Notes: generated by a model not told the origin, from the letters alone. A stretch of 64,000 nucleotides of DNA from Pezicula radicicola (GCA_003008705.1 PDUO01000022.1:458549-522548), one strand, 5' to 3'; counted from the stretch's first letter, positions 1 to 11,669 are shown. A program made the numbers and translations.

Positions 1-2696
1 ACGACTTTCTTAGCTCTCTCAGCGGGCAAAAATGTAGCCAAAAGAATAGACATGATAGCGCCTCTAGGCGTGCTACCGCCCGGTTGAACAAGCCTAGACG
101 TTTGCTGAGTTAGACTTCCTTCTTCATTTGTGTCAGAGATTATTCTTACTTTACTGGTAGAAGCACATCTGCGCCGTACTCGGAGACAAGGAGTTCAATA
201 ATTTCCAGATGTCCGTTCAATATGGCCAGATGTAAGGGCGTGAGGCCATAGTCCCATGCTACAACGTCAATATCGTACACGTCGGGATCCTGATCATCTG
301 AATCATCAGGAACTCCCTCCTATCTCAAGATCAGCGAGGAAAACGTTTAAAAGATCCAAGAATTAGGAGGAAATGGTAGGAAGAGAGTTACTCAAGCCAA
401 GTGAGTTACTCAGATAACAACGAAAAATTTCACACTCACATTCGCATTCTGTTGCTTCTCGGTGTCAATCTTCACAAAGCTGCCCATGGTGACAGAGTCA
501 TCCTCATCCTCACTGTCGAGTGTGATTTCGGAGGCTTCTGAGTCGCTATCGTCATTCTCTCCTTCTTTGCTGTCTTTTGCTTTCGTGACTTTTTTGGCAG
601 CACGACGTGCCTCCTCCTTTTCTTGTTCCTCTTCCTCGTTTAGCTCGCTTTTAGCCATCAAAGATTTAACCACTCGAGCGTTGCCTCTTGCCGCTGCAAT
701 GTGAAGAGCGGTTCGGCCATCCACCAATCTTGCTATTAACCTCGCGCCGTGCTCGACGAGACACTCAACGATCTCAGGGGTTGATGTCATGCAAGCGAGA
801 TGCAAGGGGGTGCGTCCTGTATAGTCGCGACGGTTGACATCAACACCCTCTTGAGAGCACCAGTCTTCAACATGCTCCAGGTCACCATCAACAATTGCCT
901 GACACAATCTGGCGGTATCCCCAACGTAGGCCATTGTCGTCCACTCGTCGTCCGTAATGGGATGGAAGCTTCCAATTTCTTGCCGACCTGGATCGTCTTT
1001 CAGAAACTTTAGTTCGCCAGAGACATTAGCCTTGCTATCTTCTTCAGCAATGGCAATTTCCTCGTCAGTCTTTGGAACTGGACAAAAGCCGCAGCAATCC
1101 TGAAGGACTTCTTCTGCAGTCCCAAAAAAGCATGGATGCCTGTGCAAGTAAACAAGGCGAACATTATCATCGGGCTGATTCCACTCGGCGTTCAGCAGCA
1201 AATCTTTGGCGTAGAGCAAACGATTGATTCTGGCAGCATGATATTTTGGTCCATAGGGTACCGTCATAGTGTGATAGGATGCAACCTCCTCTTCTTCAAC
1301 CCATTCGGCAACGTCATCCTCTTCTTGGTCTTTGATATTGCCTCCCATCTTGTGCTGATTACGCAGGTTCCGGTACAAAGCAGGTCTACCACGTTCTGCT
1401 CTTCTTCGGTCCATATAAGAATCTCGATCCTCTGACTTGGGCAGCTTTTCAAGTATGAGGAGTCTGGCCAGCCCCTGAGTTCGGCCAAATGAGCGTTCGA
1501 AGATAGTTGGGTCAATCCGTGTCCGGTCAAGCAGAGGCCAGTGAACCTCAAAGCCACGACGACTATACTTGGATAGACGATTTTCGTAGGAAGGAGATCG
1601 TCTTGTGAGATCGATGGTATTGCATTGGGTCATGAAGGAGGCTATAGCCCGAGGAGCAGCATAAACCTGGTCGCCAGTGTAAGCCGCACAGGCACAGTCA
1701 ACATCAAAACCTGTGATAATCTGGGAAATTGAATCATAAAGACGAAGGACAACTTGGATATGACGTGTTGGATATTGGCTCGCAATGGTAATGGCGTTTT
1801 TAGTTCTGATAGTCGTGGTCTCGTGCAGAATGCTATCCTTGATATTGCGCTCGATCTGTTTGATCTTTTCAAGAGCTTGTTCCTCGTTCAGTCCATAGAT
1901 AAAAAGATCGACGTCACTAGCTGGCGCCAGATGTTCGTGATAGTATTCTCTCAGACTTCTCTTGTTACCAGCCCACTTCTCGGGCACGGGAAGAAGAGCC
2001 GTTGTGACTGAACTCCCAGCAGCGACGACATTACTCCACTTCGACGAATTAGTACCATTTCGTCCTCCAAGAGCAATAGGAGCATTGAGACAGGCTCTCA
2101 GAGTTGTGAGACAGTGCTTCAAGGGCACAAGAACAAAGAAATATGGTGCTTACGTCAAGGTCAGCAAGGGAGGATTCAGAAAACAGGTCAAAGTTCTGTT
2201 TGAACGACTTGAAGGAGGACACAATAGCCGGAGCGCCATTGGGTTTACGGTCCTCTTCACTCAACTCCATGATATACTTTGACTTATCATCATCGGTCTC
2301 ATCGTCAAGTGCCCGGGCGCGGATCTTGACTAAGAGGGTCTCGGGATCAGTGTCTTCCATTCGAGTCAAAGTTTCAGCGACGGGAATACATACCTTCATG
2401 TTCGTGGCCAGCAAAGATGGGTACCAAATTAACATTGCCATCTTTTACAGCTTCGTGGTCTGGTTGTTGTGCGTAGACCTGAAGGATGACGTGTTAGTTC
2501 GATGTCAGCAAGGAACTTCTTCCAATTTGCATACCTTCCGAAGCTCAGATTCAAAAGCTTTGTAAGGCTCGAGAAGTTGACTGATTGGCGTGGTGGGATT
2601 GCTGGAGACATAAGGAATAAAGTCTTTCACAGACGCTGATGTGGAGGGGAGTTTGGGGATCTCGACGTGAGTCGTGGGTTCTGAGGTGGTCGCCAT
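1..2696 (-). CDS. Ankyrin-repeat protein with a nucleotidyltransferase-like N-terminal region (3' end outside window)
   Basis: Exons read as 2696-2535, 2478-2394, 2353-2154, 2116-440, 319 to about 150, then a further exon running off the left edge. The start is the ATG followed by MATTSEPTTHVEIPK; upstream in-frame ATGs exist but lie in low-quality sequence. Ankyrin units are clear near the C-terminal side of the long exon (GRTPLHLACMTSTPEIVE, then GRTALHIAAARGNARVVK) and in the next exon (GLTPLHLAILNGHLEIIE). Between the last two sits a Glu/Lys-rich acidic spacer. Before the repeats there is a conserved block with a Gly-Ser pair (VVAAGSSVTTAL) and, about 35 residues on, DVDLFIYG. This GS...DxD arrangement is typical of nucleotidyltransferase-fold domains; the assignment is inference. 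The 40-bp third intron is very short but is required by frame. Substrate and role are unknown. Confidence 0.8.
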
Positions 2697-4904
2697 GGCC
2701 GAGGAAATAGGGTTGGCAGCTGCAGGCGATTGACGTAAATGACAATCAACAGATGAGATATGAATTGAGGAAAGCAGACGACGACGACGCAACGTAGATG
2801 TTGAATGATAATTGCGTCCAGTCGTCAGGTACTGTACAAGGAAGAGATTTGGAACAAGCTGAAGAAGGGAATGAGATGAAAAGGAGGAGAAGAGAGCTTG
2901 ATGATATTTATTCATCAAGTTGTCTGTCTGTCTGTCTGTCTGTTTGCAACACCAAGCCGCTACGCGTTAGCTTCACAATCGCGTCTTGGGAGTTTGAGTC
3001 ACGTCTTGGATGGACGCCTGTTCCCGTGATGTTTCTTGTGATGCTCTCCACTGGGGATGGAAGTTTTGGAAGTGACGGTGAGGCGATGCGGGGATCAGAC
3101 TAGGCAGAATCCTATTTTGGGCGCTGAAGCCTGATCCTGCCTAGCCCCTGAGCGAAGCGAACCTGGAAGTCTAGGTACGCTTCAACACATGTGACACTAA
3201 ACTCAACCTGAGATACCAATGATATTGGTAGGATACAATCTTGTTTCTTCTTTTAATTCATGCTTTCAATCAATCATGTGAAATGGCGTTGAGCAGGGGA
3301 ATTATACCTATCAGTGTATCACGTCATACTCGAGTAACGAAATACGCGAGTGCAAAAAAGGGGCACTTTTGTGTAATCGTCCGTACCCAAACAGAACGGT
3401 GCCAGTCATCTGCATTGAAGCTGCTCTGGTCCCATGAATTTTGTCTCGTAGCAATCTCACCTTACATAAGGTAAGGTAATCTCAGCCGATACTGAGCCAA
3501 AACACGGCCTACATAAAACTCGCACCAGTTGTCCAAGGGGCAAAACTAATATTATAATAACAGCAAGAACTAAAGTAGCAACAAAGCAACGTAAATTTTA
3601 TCTATTTATGTAGTCTTTAAAATTTGATTTTAATCTCTGCATTAACACCCGACGAGAACGATCACTTTTGATTTCGAGGAACCCTTTTCTTTTTACGAGT
3701 CTATAAGAACTAAGGAACCCAAGTCTGGCCAGGAACCAACCAAATGGACAGTGCCTGAGCTAGAACTTTGTATGCGTTTCTGTACCTTGTACAAAACTGT
3801 ATATAATTGAAAGCAAGGAAGTACAATCGAAGCTGCACAAGATCTCGAAGACAAGATAGCACAATATCCTTTCCAAGATCGAAACACGCAGTAAACGGAA
3901 ACCCAACCTGTAACGAAAATGCGAAATTTGTCGTTGTTTACCCTACGCGCAGAAAATCGTCTGAAAAGAGGCAATTCACAATAATGAGCCTTGTTCTTGC
4001 CACAGGCCCACAGATCTGCTACAACTGTTTAGTATGTAATTCCTGTCTTTAGAGTGCTTTAAGTTTACTAACCCTTTTGTCAAGAACGAATGTCCAACGA
4101 GGGAAAAAAATCAGATGCTTGAAATTATGAATAGATAAAAAAGAAAAATTGTACGTCTATGACCTTTCTGTGCTCTAATTAATCTACTTACACAGTAAAA
4201 CTCCTGTAGACTCTTAAATATTTTACTTGTACTTAAATTGCTTAAATTAAATTGACAACAAATACTAGCTGACAACAATTTTCTACAGTTCTTGAAACTC
4301 CTCCTAAAAGGTTTCTGTGCAGCTCTGTCGGCGCTGGCGGTTCCCTGAGAAAAGTGTGTAAAGTGCATGGATTCCTAATGCTATGAGGTGCGACTAGGTA
4401 CTTAAGTGGTCCGTGGGATCACGTCACCTAGCGTAGTCCGTCCACACGTCTAACAGGCTCTCTGCTGGATTAGATCAACTGTTGTCTGTTAGTAAGAGAT
4501 CTTTGGGGCATGCTACACGCTAGTTCTAATTAATATACTAAATAAGAGTCTATTAGTACTCCTTCGTTCTGATGCAAGTTTAAGGTGAATTCGTATCTAC
4601 AATACAAAGCTATGTGAGACATTAGAGCCCCTTCAAATTCATTGAAGGTGAATATGTTGCTTTAAAATCTTGTTATACTCTTCTACTATATTGACTAGAA
4701 TTACCCCTGTCCCTTTAATTACCGGTATAGCATGGGATACTACGTCAAGCAGTTAGGCCAATAAGTTTTGTTAAACAAACAGAATTTGTTATCTCAGGTA
4801 ATTTTGAATGTCCCCCACCCCCTTAATATTATCTTACTTCCTATCTTAGCTGCTACAAGTGCATAAATAAGCGACCCTCTTCCAACAAACATGTCAAACA
4901 TAAT
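2697..4904. other. Gene-poor intergenic region
   Basis: Only short, low-complexity open frames are present and none resembles a protein I know. Base composition becomes AT-rich from about 3.5 kb. No coherent mobile element was recognised. Confidence 0.5.
2921..2943. repeat. (TGTC)n microsatellite
   Basis: Five perfect TGTC units followed by a degenerate one, about 225 bp upstream of the start codon of the ankyrin gene on the minus strand, so in its promoter or 5' leader. No function is evident. Confidence 0.9.
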
Positions 4905-5048
4905 GGCCTGATAGTTCAGTGGTAGAATTCTTGCTTTGGGTCCTTGATTCAAAATGTAAGAGGTCTCCGGTTCGATGTAAGTTGACATATTATTACTACA
5001 CTTAAAATGATTATTATACTAATTAAACTCTTAGCCCGGATTAGGCCC
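4905..5048 (+). tRNA. tRNA-Pro(UGG), with a normal anticodon-loop intron and a second, abnormal insert in the T-loop
   Basis: The mature parts fold into a complete cloverleaf. The acceptor stem is GGCCTGA (4905-4911) against TTAGGCC (5041-5047), with one G-T wobble and C as discriminator. The D-stem is GTTC/GAAT. The anticodon stem is CTTGC (4930-4934) against GTAAG (4956-4960), with anticodon TGG at 4937-4939. The T-stem is TCCGG (4966-4970) against CCGGA (5036-5040). A 14-nt intron at about 4941-4954 lies after position 37, the standard site for tRNA endonuclease. A second insert, 4977-5034, sits in the T-loop between TTCGAT and C. It splits the B box, which reads GGTTCGATCCC once the insert is removed. 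A T7 run follows at 5055. Either this is a recently inactivated tRNA gene, or its transcript loses the insert in an unknown way. Confidence 0.8.
4977..5034 (+). other. 58-bp spliceosomal-intron-like insert in the T-loop of tRNA-Pro
   Basis: The insert starts with GTAAGT, ends with CTCTTAG and carries a branch-site-like TACTAAT about 15 nt before the terminal AG. These are the hallmarks of an ordinary fungal mRNA intron, in a length typical for this window. Exact removal restores the T-loop (TTCGATC) and a paired T-stem. No obvious target-site duplication flanks it. It is AT-rich and has no coding capacity. Confidence 0.75.
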
Positions 5049-5054
5049 TGATTA

Positions 5055-5061
5055 TTTTTTT
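5055..5061 (+). terminator. RNA polymerase III terminator (T7)
   Basis: A run of seven T residues begins 7 nt after the last base of the tRNA-Pro gene. This is the usual position and form of a Pol III terminator, and supports the view that the locus is or was a transcribed tRNA gene. Confidence 0.7.
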
Positions 5062-5185
5062 AGTTTTATTCTTTCTTTGCTACTCTGCCTAGAAATCCTG
5101 ATCAATCTTAGATTACTATTTTCTTGTTCTCTATTTTTGACCATCTAAACAAGCAGGACCTCCTAGTGAACCAGTGCTTAGCTCC

Positions 5186-5216
5186 GAGGTCTCCGGTTCG
5201 ATCCCGGATTAGGCCC
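5186..5216 (+). pseudogene. Solitary tRNA-Pro 3' half
   Basis: These 31 bases match the variable loop, T-arm, acceptor 3' strand and discriminator of the tRNA-Pro gene 140 bp upstream, but without the T-loop insert, so the B box is intact. No matching 5' half (GGCCTGA acceptor, A box) precedes it. A short T5 run lies about 17 bp downstream. It is a partial duplicate or the tail of a tRNA-derived element and records the insert-free sequence. Confidence 0.7.
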
Positions 5217-6069
5217 ATGAGAAAGCTGTCTTTTTGCTCTTTTACTTTTGGTTTATTTGAGGAGTTGATGTAGATTAGAATGCGCTGGCTGAGCTGGGTA
5301 TATGCGGGGGATTTTTTGGTTTGAGGACTTAAGCGACTATTGTGCGAGTGAGAAAGGCTAGAGGACTTTACCTCGTGGTTGCTTTTCATTTTTTGGAAAG
5401 TCCATTTGCAAATTGCTCTTTCTGTGGTGGATTTTGGTTGTTGGTCTCTATGCACAAATAGGACTTAGGAGGGGGACGTTCGCTTGTCGCTTGTGACTTG
5501 TTTCGCGAGTCTTGCCGCTTTCTTTATGGCAATAGTTAGGAGAGATGAGAGCATGATTTCATCATACTCTATGACTCAAGTAAGGCACCATCAAAAAGGC
5601 GAAGTATTAATTTATCAAAAAGTCCTTAAACACGCAAAATGATTCTTTGCTAGGCCAACTCCACCCGGAAACCCTGCCAACAATCTGTTTTCGGCTCTCG
5701 CTACTCCGCAGGCAAGGAAACTGAAATTGGGACAATACAGGGTAAACAAGGAGAATCGAGGAACGCTATAAAAGAATTACTCAAATAACGGGAGCTAAAA
5801 GTTACCTTAGGTACTCAGCCAAGTCAGCTACTCGAATCAAGTGAGAAAGCTCACCTCATCTCGGAGGTAACCGACGTTTTGCTCCGGATGACCCGAGGAA
5901 AAGGTACTAAGATGCACGTGACTAAGACGGCCAAACACGGCATCCGCTGCAGAGTCTTCTCGGACGTCGCCCTATTCTCTCAACTCTCCCCCACGTCTCA
6001 TCGATTCCCGTCCCGTCGTGAACGATCTTCTTTTCACGGTGCAGGACGGCCTTGTCATAACGCCCCAGG
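5217..6069. other. Intergenic region upstream of the Zn2Cys6 gene
   Basis: No gene recognised. Around 5775-5850 there are several GTTAC/ACTC/AAGTGAG words related to the short dispersed repeat found at 387-412 and 31397-31422. Confidence 0.4.
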
Positions 6070-8165
6070 ATGGCTGATACCACAGAGCAACCTCCTCCTC
6101 CGAAGAGCCTAAAGCGGAAACACGACGACGACGACGCGAGCGGCCACCGGCGGGCACTACGAGCATGTTTACCATGGTAATTCCGCACACCCTATTTAGT
6201 CCATGTGAATACTGATTAAGTGTGATTCCAGTCGCAAGAGAAAGGTAAAATGCTCGGGCACCCGACCCTGCTGCGAGAATTGTCTTCGTCTGAGAGACCA
6301 ATGTCATTGGGCAGACGATGACCCAGAACCAGGTGCCTTGTTCCAGGCCTTGCGCAAACCAGAAAATGTGGTCAATACAGACCAGCGCCGTATCTTGTTT
6401 GATATATTCTTCTCGACTCCGCATCTGGATATCATACGTCAAAGCATTCATCGGCCTTCGTTTGAGACGAGCGAAACTGGCCAACAATCGCCCTTTCTTC
6501 TCGTTGCTATTTACTCTTTGAGTGCTTTGTATATTTCAGATGCTGATGTTCGAGGGACTTTCAACGGGGAACAGGCGAAGGCAGTTTCACAACGTCTGGC
6601 TCTTGTTGCTCAGCACTACTCCCGAGATACATCGGATCAACCTACTGGTAAATCTCGCCTCTTTCTCCAAGTTATCCCATACTCATGTGTCTTTAGTTCC
6701 CTCTACTCAGGCAAACCTTATTCTAGGTTTCCGGGAGCTGCTCTGCAGAACCGGATTAAAGTCATGGATGTATACTGGTCTTGCAATCAGAATGGCGCAA
6801 GCTCTCCGTCTTGGCAGGGAATACCACCAAAGGCACCCAGCGAGAGAGCAAGAGGTAAGACGAAGGACAATGTGGACATGTTTCATTATGGATCGCCTCG
6901 TATCGCATATCACAGGTCGGCCACAAAGTATTCGGACCATTTCACTTCAACAGCACCTCCCGTGCCCGGAATCCGCATTTTTATTTGAGGAAGCATCTGA
7001 AGCTCAGCCTACACTTGAGGCAGGTCCAAATCCCGAATTATGTGAAGTATTCCCTTACTTCATCAAAGCTGTAGAGCTTTGGGGAGTTATGAGTGACATG
7101 TTTTCCAAAAATGTAAAGGGCCCTCCGTCGACAGCACCCAGCGATCCACAAGGATCGTTCTACAAAGCAGAGCAAAAGGTCAAATCTTGGATACGATCTC
7201 TACCACCTCGAATGCAATGGAGCATGAAGAACCACCGCACACATAAAGTACTTGGTCAAGGGAGCATGTTTGTTTCTCTCCACTTCGTCATACATCACGC
7301 ACTGTGCGTTGCCCATCAGGAATATCTGCCTCAATTAGAAGGGGACTCTCAATTTCCCTCGTCCCCATTCTCTGATCCATCTGGGATTCGGGATGTGGTT
7401 GCAACCTGCCTTCACCATGCAAATGAGATTACTAGAATGGCTTTCCAGCCAAATGATAGAAGCATGCTTCGGTCACCCTTTGTGGGCATAGCATTAGAAT
7501 GTGCTGGGTGTTGTCATCTTTGGTCAATCCGTCTCGACCCTAATGCAGAAATTCACGATTCAAGCAGCCAGCAGTTGAATTTCCCCATTCAACCTAGCAA
7601 AGTCGCAGCAAAGCAAAAGCTTTGTTTTCTCTGTGGGATTTTGAGGTCTTGGACAGATATTTGGCCAATTGCAGCAGCATGGCAAGAGACAATCCATTTA
7701 CTGGGAAAGTTTTACGATGCATTTCTGCCAGGCAACGATCCAACTATGGACGGGAGCTTCTGCCCAAATCCCGATGACTTTGGGTATCAACCGCCAAGTT
7801 CGACTGATATATCACTTGGAAGTGGTCTCCCTGATCCACGCGATCCAGGACTTGCTCGTCGACTCATTGATAAAGTTCGCCTCATCATAATGACAGCCTC
7901 GGAATCCTCCGATCTTAGACACCGACAAACACGTCTGTGGGTAGAAAATCTCTGGACTCGCACGTTAAATCAAGCTCAAGCCGGCACTGATGCTAATGGA
8001 GTTGGGCCAGAGAATATGGACCGTCTTCTGGGATTTGGCGAATTTTCGAATTTTGAAGACATGTTGGAATTTATGGGGGGCTTTGTGGATGGTTACGAAG
8101 ACCCTTCCTTTACAATCGCGGGCCTTGATTCAATAGATCAACCGCATCCTTTGCCATTCCCCTGA
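6070..8165 (+). CDS. Zn2Cys6 transcription factor with fungal-specific regulatory domain
   Basis: Exons 6070-6176, 6232-6647 and 6697-8165 give 663 residues. After a basic/acidic leader (SLKRKHDDDD) the DNA-binding domain begins ACLPCRKRKVKCSG and ends CCENCLRLRDQC, giving the six cysteines of a binuclear zinc cluster. The first intron splits the second cysteine codon, a common intron position in this family. The middle region has the typical fungal_trans signatures, including YTGLAIRMAQALRLG and RRRTMWTCFIMDRLVS followed by GRPQSI. It is a nuclear regulator, and its position beside an oxidase, a permease and an aminotransferase suggests local pathway control. Its last 56 coding bases overlap antisense with the last exon of the D-amino-acid oxidase. 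Confidence 0.9.
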
Positions 8166-9374
8166 GTGGATTCATTAGCGATTTAAGTTCAAGTAACAAA
8201 GACTCATCCACTTACCATGAAGCCTGGTACCCAGCTCCTCCTGCGCCATAATTATGGATGAGCACACATCCATCCAAAACTTGCTTCTCCAGGCGAGCTC
8301 CGCCCTTTCGGCTAGCTGGTTCAGAGTTAGCTGATGCATTCCGATCAGGGAATGGAAGTTTACGTCTTAGTCCAACGGCATGTTGGATCACTTTCAAATC
8401 CTCTGGCTTCCCCAGCTCTGGAGCCAGTGCACAGCATCTTCGCTTTATATCCTCCGCAAACTCTAGATCCACCTCACCATCCCACTCGTTGTCAAATCGA
8501 CAACCTCCAAGAATGACGCCTCCATGTGGGTTGCGGGGAAATACGTACGTGGTATCCTTGTTGACCCTTTGAGGGGAGCGAAAGTACATTCTCGTTAGTG
8601 GTGTCTTGGGAGTTTCCACAAGCATGACTTGGCCCTGTGTTCGATCAGTAAATTGCAATGACATGTGACTTGGAAGTCGGGGATGTACTCTAGTTGGATA
8701 TAATGTTTTATCCTCAACCCCTTTTAAGTGATAGGAGCCCAGTCCAGTGCAGTTAAAGAAAGCCTTCGTTTGCGGGAACTCAACGAAAAGCTCCCTAATG
8801 TCCCCAAAAAACCTGCGATGAAATTGAATCCCAGCCTTAACGGCTTCAACTTGCAGCCTATTCCCGTTAGTAAAGTACCTCCTAAACCGACCAAGAAAAA
8901 TAACATCACTTACCAAGACAAATAAACCGGAACATCAACAACAAAACTCCCCATATCAAACCCAAAAAAGGCTCCCTCGGGAACCTCTTCCTTCGGTCTA
9001 AACCTCAATCCCCCAACCAACTCCTCATACCAAATCTTTCCCGTCCCCTCACTCAACAATCCCGCATCCTCAATCCTCGAGTCATAAAAAGCTCTCAACT
9101 CCAATTTCCTCACACCAGCCTCCTTTACATTCTCAGCCAAATACGCAAACCTTTTATAAGTTACAAGATCCCAGTTTTCTTGTCGTCCGTTATCGGTTGC
9201 GACTGAACACCAGTTTGCTCCAGCCCAGGGTGAGGTGTATTCTATGCTTTTGTCTCCGGGGAAAAACTTTGCTACTATGTGGATGACAGCGTTGGGATGG
9301 AGGGTACGGAGTTGCAGGGCGGTTGTTAGACCGATTACACCGGCGCCTAGGATTGTGTAGGTTTCTTGAGTCAT
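8110..9374 (-). CDS. D-amino-acid oxidase (FAD)
   Basis: Exons 9374-8914, 8857-8216 and 8161-8110 encode 384 residues, the usual length for the family. The enzyme oxidises D-amino acids to 2-oxo acids, releasing ammonia and H2O2. The N-terminal dinucleotide-binding motif is ILGAGVIGL, and the DAO signature HNYGAGGAGYQASWG lies at the second splice junction. The C-terminus, GPRL, ends in Pro-Arg-Leu, a weak match to a peroxisomal PTS1 tripeptide, as expected for a peroxide-producing enzyme. The final exon is short and falls inside the convergent Zn2Cys6 gene. DAO members differ in use of D-Asp versus neutral D-amino acids; the sequence alone does not settle this. Confidence 0.92.
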
Positions 9375-9684
9375 GGTGTGAGCGGTGTGGTGTTTGTGGG
9401 GTGGGGATGAAATGGGTTGGGTTGGCTTGGAATGGGGAAGGCGTGATTTTATATTTATGTCTGGAGTTGAAGTGTGGTTTGGCGGTATCGGCCAAGAGTG
9501 GTGGGATGATTCTGGTGATAGACAGAAATGCTGACTCAGCTTCCGTGTTCGCCGTTTGGCCGTCCCGGGGAGGCGCCGTCTTGGTTGGTGTTTGGGTAGT
9601 CACTTCAAGTTTGTTAAATGTAGGGCTGAGATGAAATTAGAGAGGCAAGCGTCCCTTGCTATTCAACAACCAAGCTACCTACAC

Positions 9685-11669
9685 TTAAACGCTATACCTA
9701 AAATGTACATTCTCATAATCGGTCATATCAACCTCAGCATTCAATCTCCCGATATGTGCACTCTCCTCCTTACTCAACCCCTGAGCCTCGACCTTAGAAT
9801 CACGTTTCTTATTCTCGAGAACATCTATCCCATTAAATTAGTACCTCTTGATCATCAAAAACCACAAACCTCACCAATCTTATCCAATACAAAAAGAAAG
9901 CCTAAACCCTGAAAGAAGCCGAGGGAAAAAGAAAATGGTGGAAAACTTACAATATAGTCTCCAACATCCCATAAGCACAAACTCCAAACCATACATAGTA
10001 GCACAAGAAATAATCGCCGGTATATACCTCGGCGCATCTTTAGCTTGAAAGATTTGAGCTCCGATTGCGTTTCCAACACAGTAAGCTATGAAGAGAATTG
10101 TTCCCGTTACAGTTTTCTTGGTTCGTCCTGCTACGTTTGAAGGGAGCATTGTCCAGATCAAGAGACCTGGAAGGTTTCCTGTTGCGGTCATGAGGAACAT
10201 ACCCCAGCGTACCCAGAGTAGATCTCCTGCTTTGGGAAGGAGCGCTAGTGCGAGCATTCCGATGAAGGCTGGGATTACTGATATCATCATTGCTGCAACT
10301 ACACATTTCATAGATAAATTAGCGTGATCCAAAACCTCGTACCGTAGTTTTCGAGAATGGGACTGAAGGGAAGACAAAATCTTACATCTAAGATTCGGTC
10401 TCTTAAGTGTAACAATGCCAACAACCAAAAACCAAGCAACAGAAACCAAATTCTGCGGAATAGTTCCTTTGAGAAGTGTCTCAAGAGCCGTAAATCCAAA
10501 ACTAACATAAACCAAATTCCCAAAACTTGTAGTCCCTCCATTAGGCAACGCATTAACAATCGTAACAAAAAAGAAGAAATATGTCTGGGGATCTTTAAAT
10601 GCAATGAGTACTTGTTCCCATTTCCACTCTGCTCTTTTCTGTCGATCACTTCCCGTTTGATTGGATACAACTCTCGCAGCAGCCATTCGTTTTTCTTCTT
10701 CGCTTAACCAGCGTACTTCTCGTGGTGTTCCCAAGAAGAAATATACGAGGATACTTAACACGATACTCAAAGCTCCAAGAAAGAAAGAAATTCCCTTCCA
10801 AGCCGCTAATCCCGAAGAATGTTTCTGCGAATAAGATCCTATCCCATAATTTATTAATCCAGTCAAGATTCCCATTCCTGAATTGGCGGTTCCCCAGATT
10901 ATGGCTCGCATTGTGTGTTCGCGGGATGTGTACCATGCTCCTGTCATTAGGAGGAAGGAGGGTGAGATTGTGCATTCGAAGGCTCCTTGGAGTGCTCGGA
11001 GGACCATTAGGGTGGCGAAGTTTTTGGCGAATGCTATACAGAGGACTATTAGACCCCAGATGAACATGAATGCTGCTAGTGTGCTGCCGATTTGTACTCG
11101 TTGCATTATGTAGTTTCCCGGTGCTTCGCAGACTAGGTAGGCGAGGTAGAAGATTGTTGAGAGCCCTGGTTTTGGGGTTAGTTTGTTGTTTGGAGGGTGG
11201 GACTCTTTGACTTTTCATGGCGAAATTGAATTTTTGTTATGATATGTTTGATTCTGAAGTTGAAAGTTTTCGATATATAAAACTTACAGGAAAATTGCTG
11301 GCCAACTAGATGCGTGTCTGTTCTTAAGCCAAAAGTAGCTTGAGTACTGGTCGCGGTCTTATCTGCTTGCTGAGTTCCATAAACGACCCTAAACAGCAGA
11401 ACTACTCATCAGCCACTTAGTTTCTCTCAAAATGTCCTGGTTTCTAGGTTCCTTCGTGTTATCAAAACATACCACATCAGAGGAAGAAGATAAAGATCAA
11501 TCTTCCATAATAACTTCCGATACTGCTCAGGCGTATACTGAGTCTCCGCATTCACAGTATCATTTGCGACATCAGTGATCTTTTCCGTATATCCTTCTTC
11601 CGCAATCGGTGGAGCTTCAGTAACTTCGGCCACTTTATCCACTTTGCTCTCGTTGACCATCGACGACAT
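9685..11669 (-). CDS. MFS permease, allantoate/anion symporter (Dal5) family
   Basis: Exons 11669-11473, 11388-11288, 11165-10386, 10298-9951 and 9824-9685 give 521 residues. The start MSSMVNESK was preferred to an in-frame ATG at 11762 because it gives the usual cytosolic N-terminus. Family signatures include PLMWVVYGTQQADK before the first helix, FYLAYLVCEAPGNY, and a C-terminal tail ending NVHFRYSV, close to the conserved NP.FRY ending of Dal5 permeases. Twelve hydrophobic segments are expected. The family imports ureides, carboxylates, vitamins and dipeptides. Beside an amino-acid oxidase and an aminotransferase, an amino-acid or oxo-acid substrate is plausible but not shown. It is transcribed divergently from the aminotransferase. 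Confidence 0.88.

Noticed and set aside
2921..2943. CRISPR-like or functional tandem array
   Set aside because: A simple tetranucleotide microsatellite without spacers.
5108..5455. 115-residue open frame on the minus strand
   Set aside because: It runs across the tRNA 3'-half copy and has no protein-like pattern; its apparent RDRTGDLGAKHW motif is the reverse complement of the tRNA T-arm, a common annotation artefact.
6338..6988. 216-residue frame treated as a separate small protein
   Set aside because: It is exon 2 of the Zn2Cys6 factor read through its second intron; splicing at 6647/6697 joins it to the main frame.
9190..9603. 137-residue Pro/Thr/His-rich frame beside the D-amino-acid oxidase
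   Set aside because: It is a shadow of the C/A-skewed oxidase exon on a shifted frame and of its promoter; no independent support.
10646..11218. 190-residue frame overlapping the permease
   Set aside because: Alternate-frame translation of permease exon 3, which has all the family motifs in its own frame.
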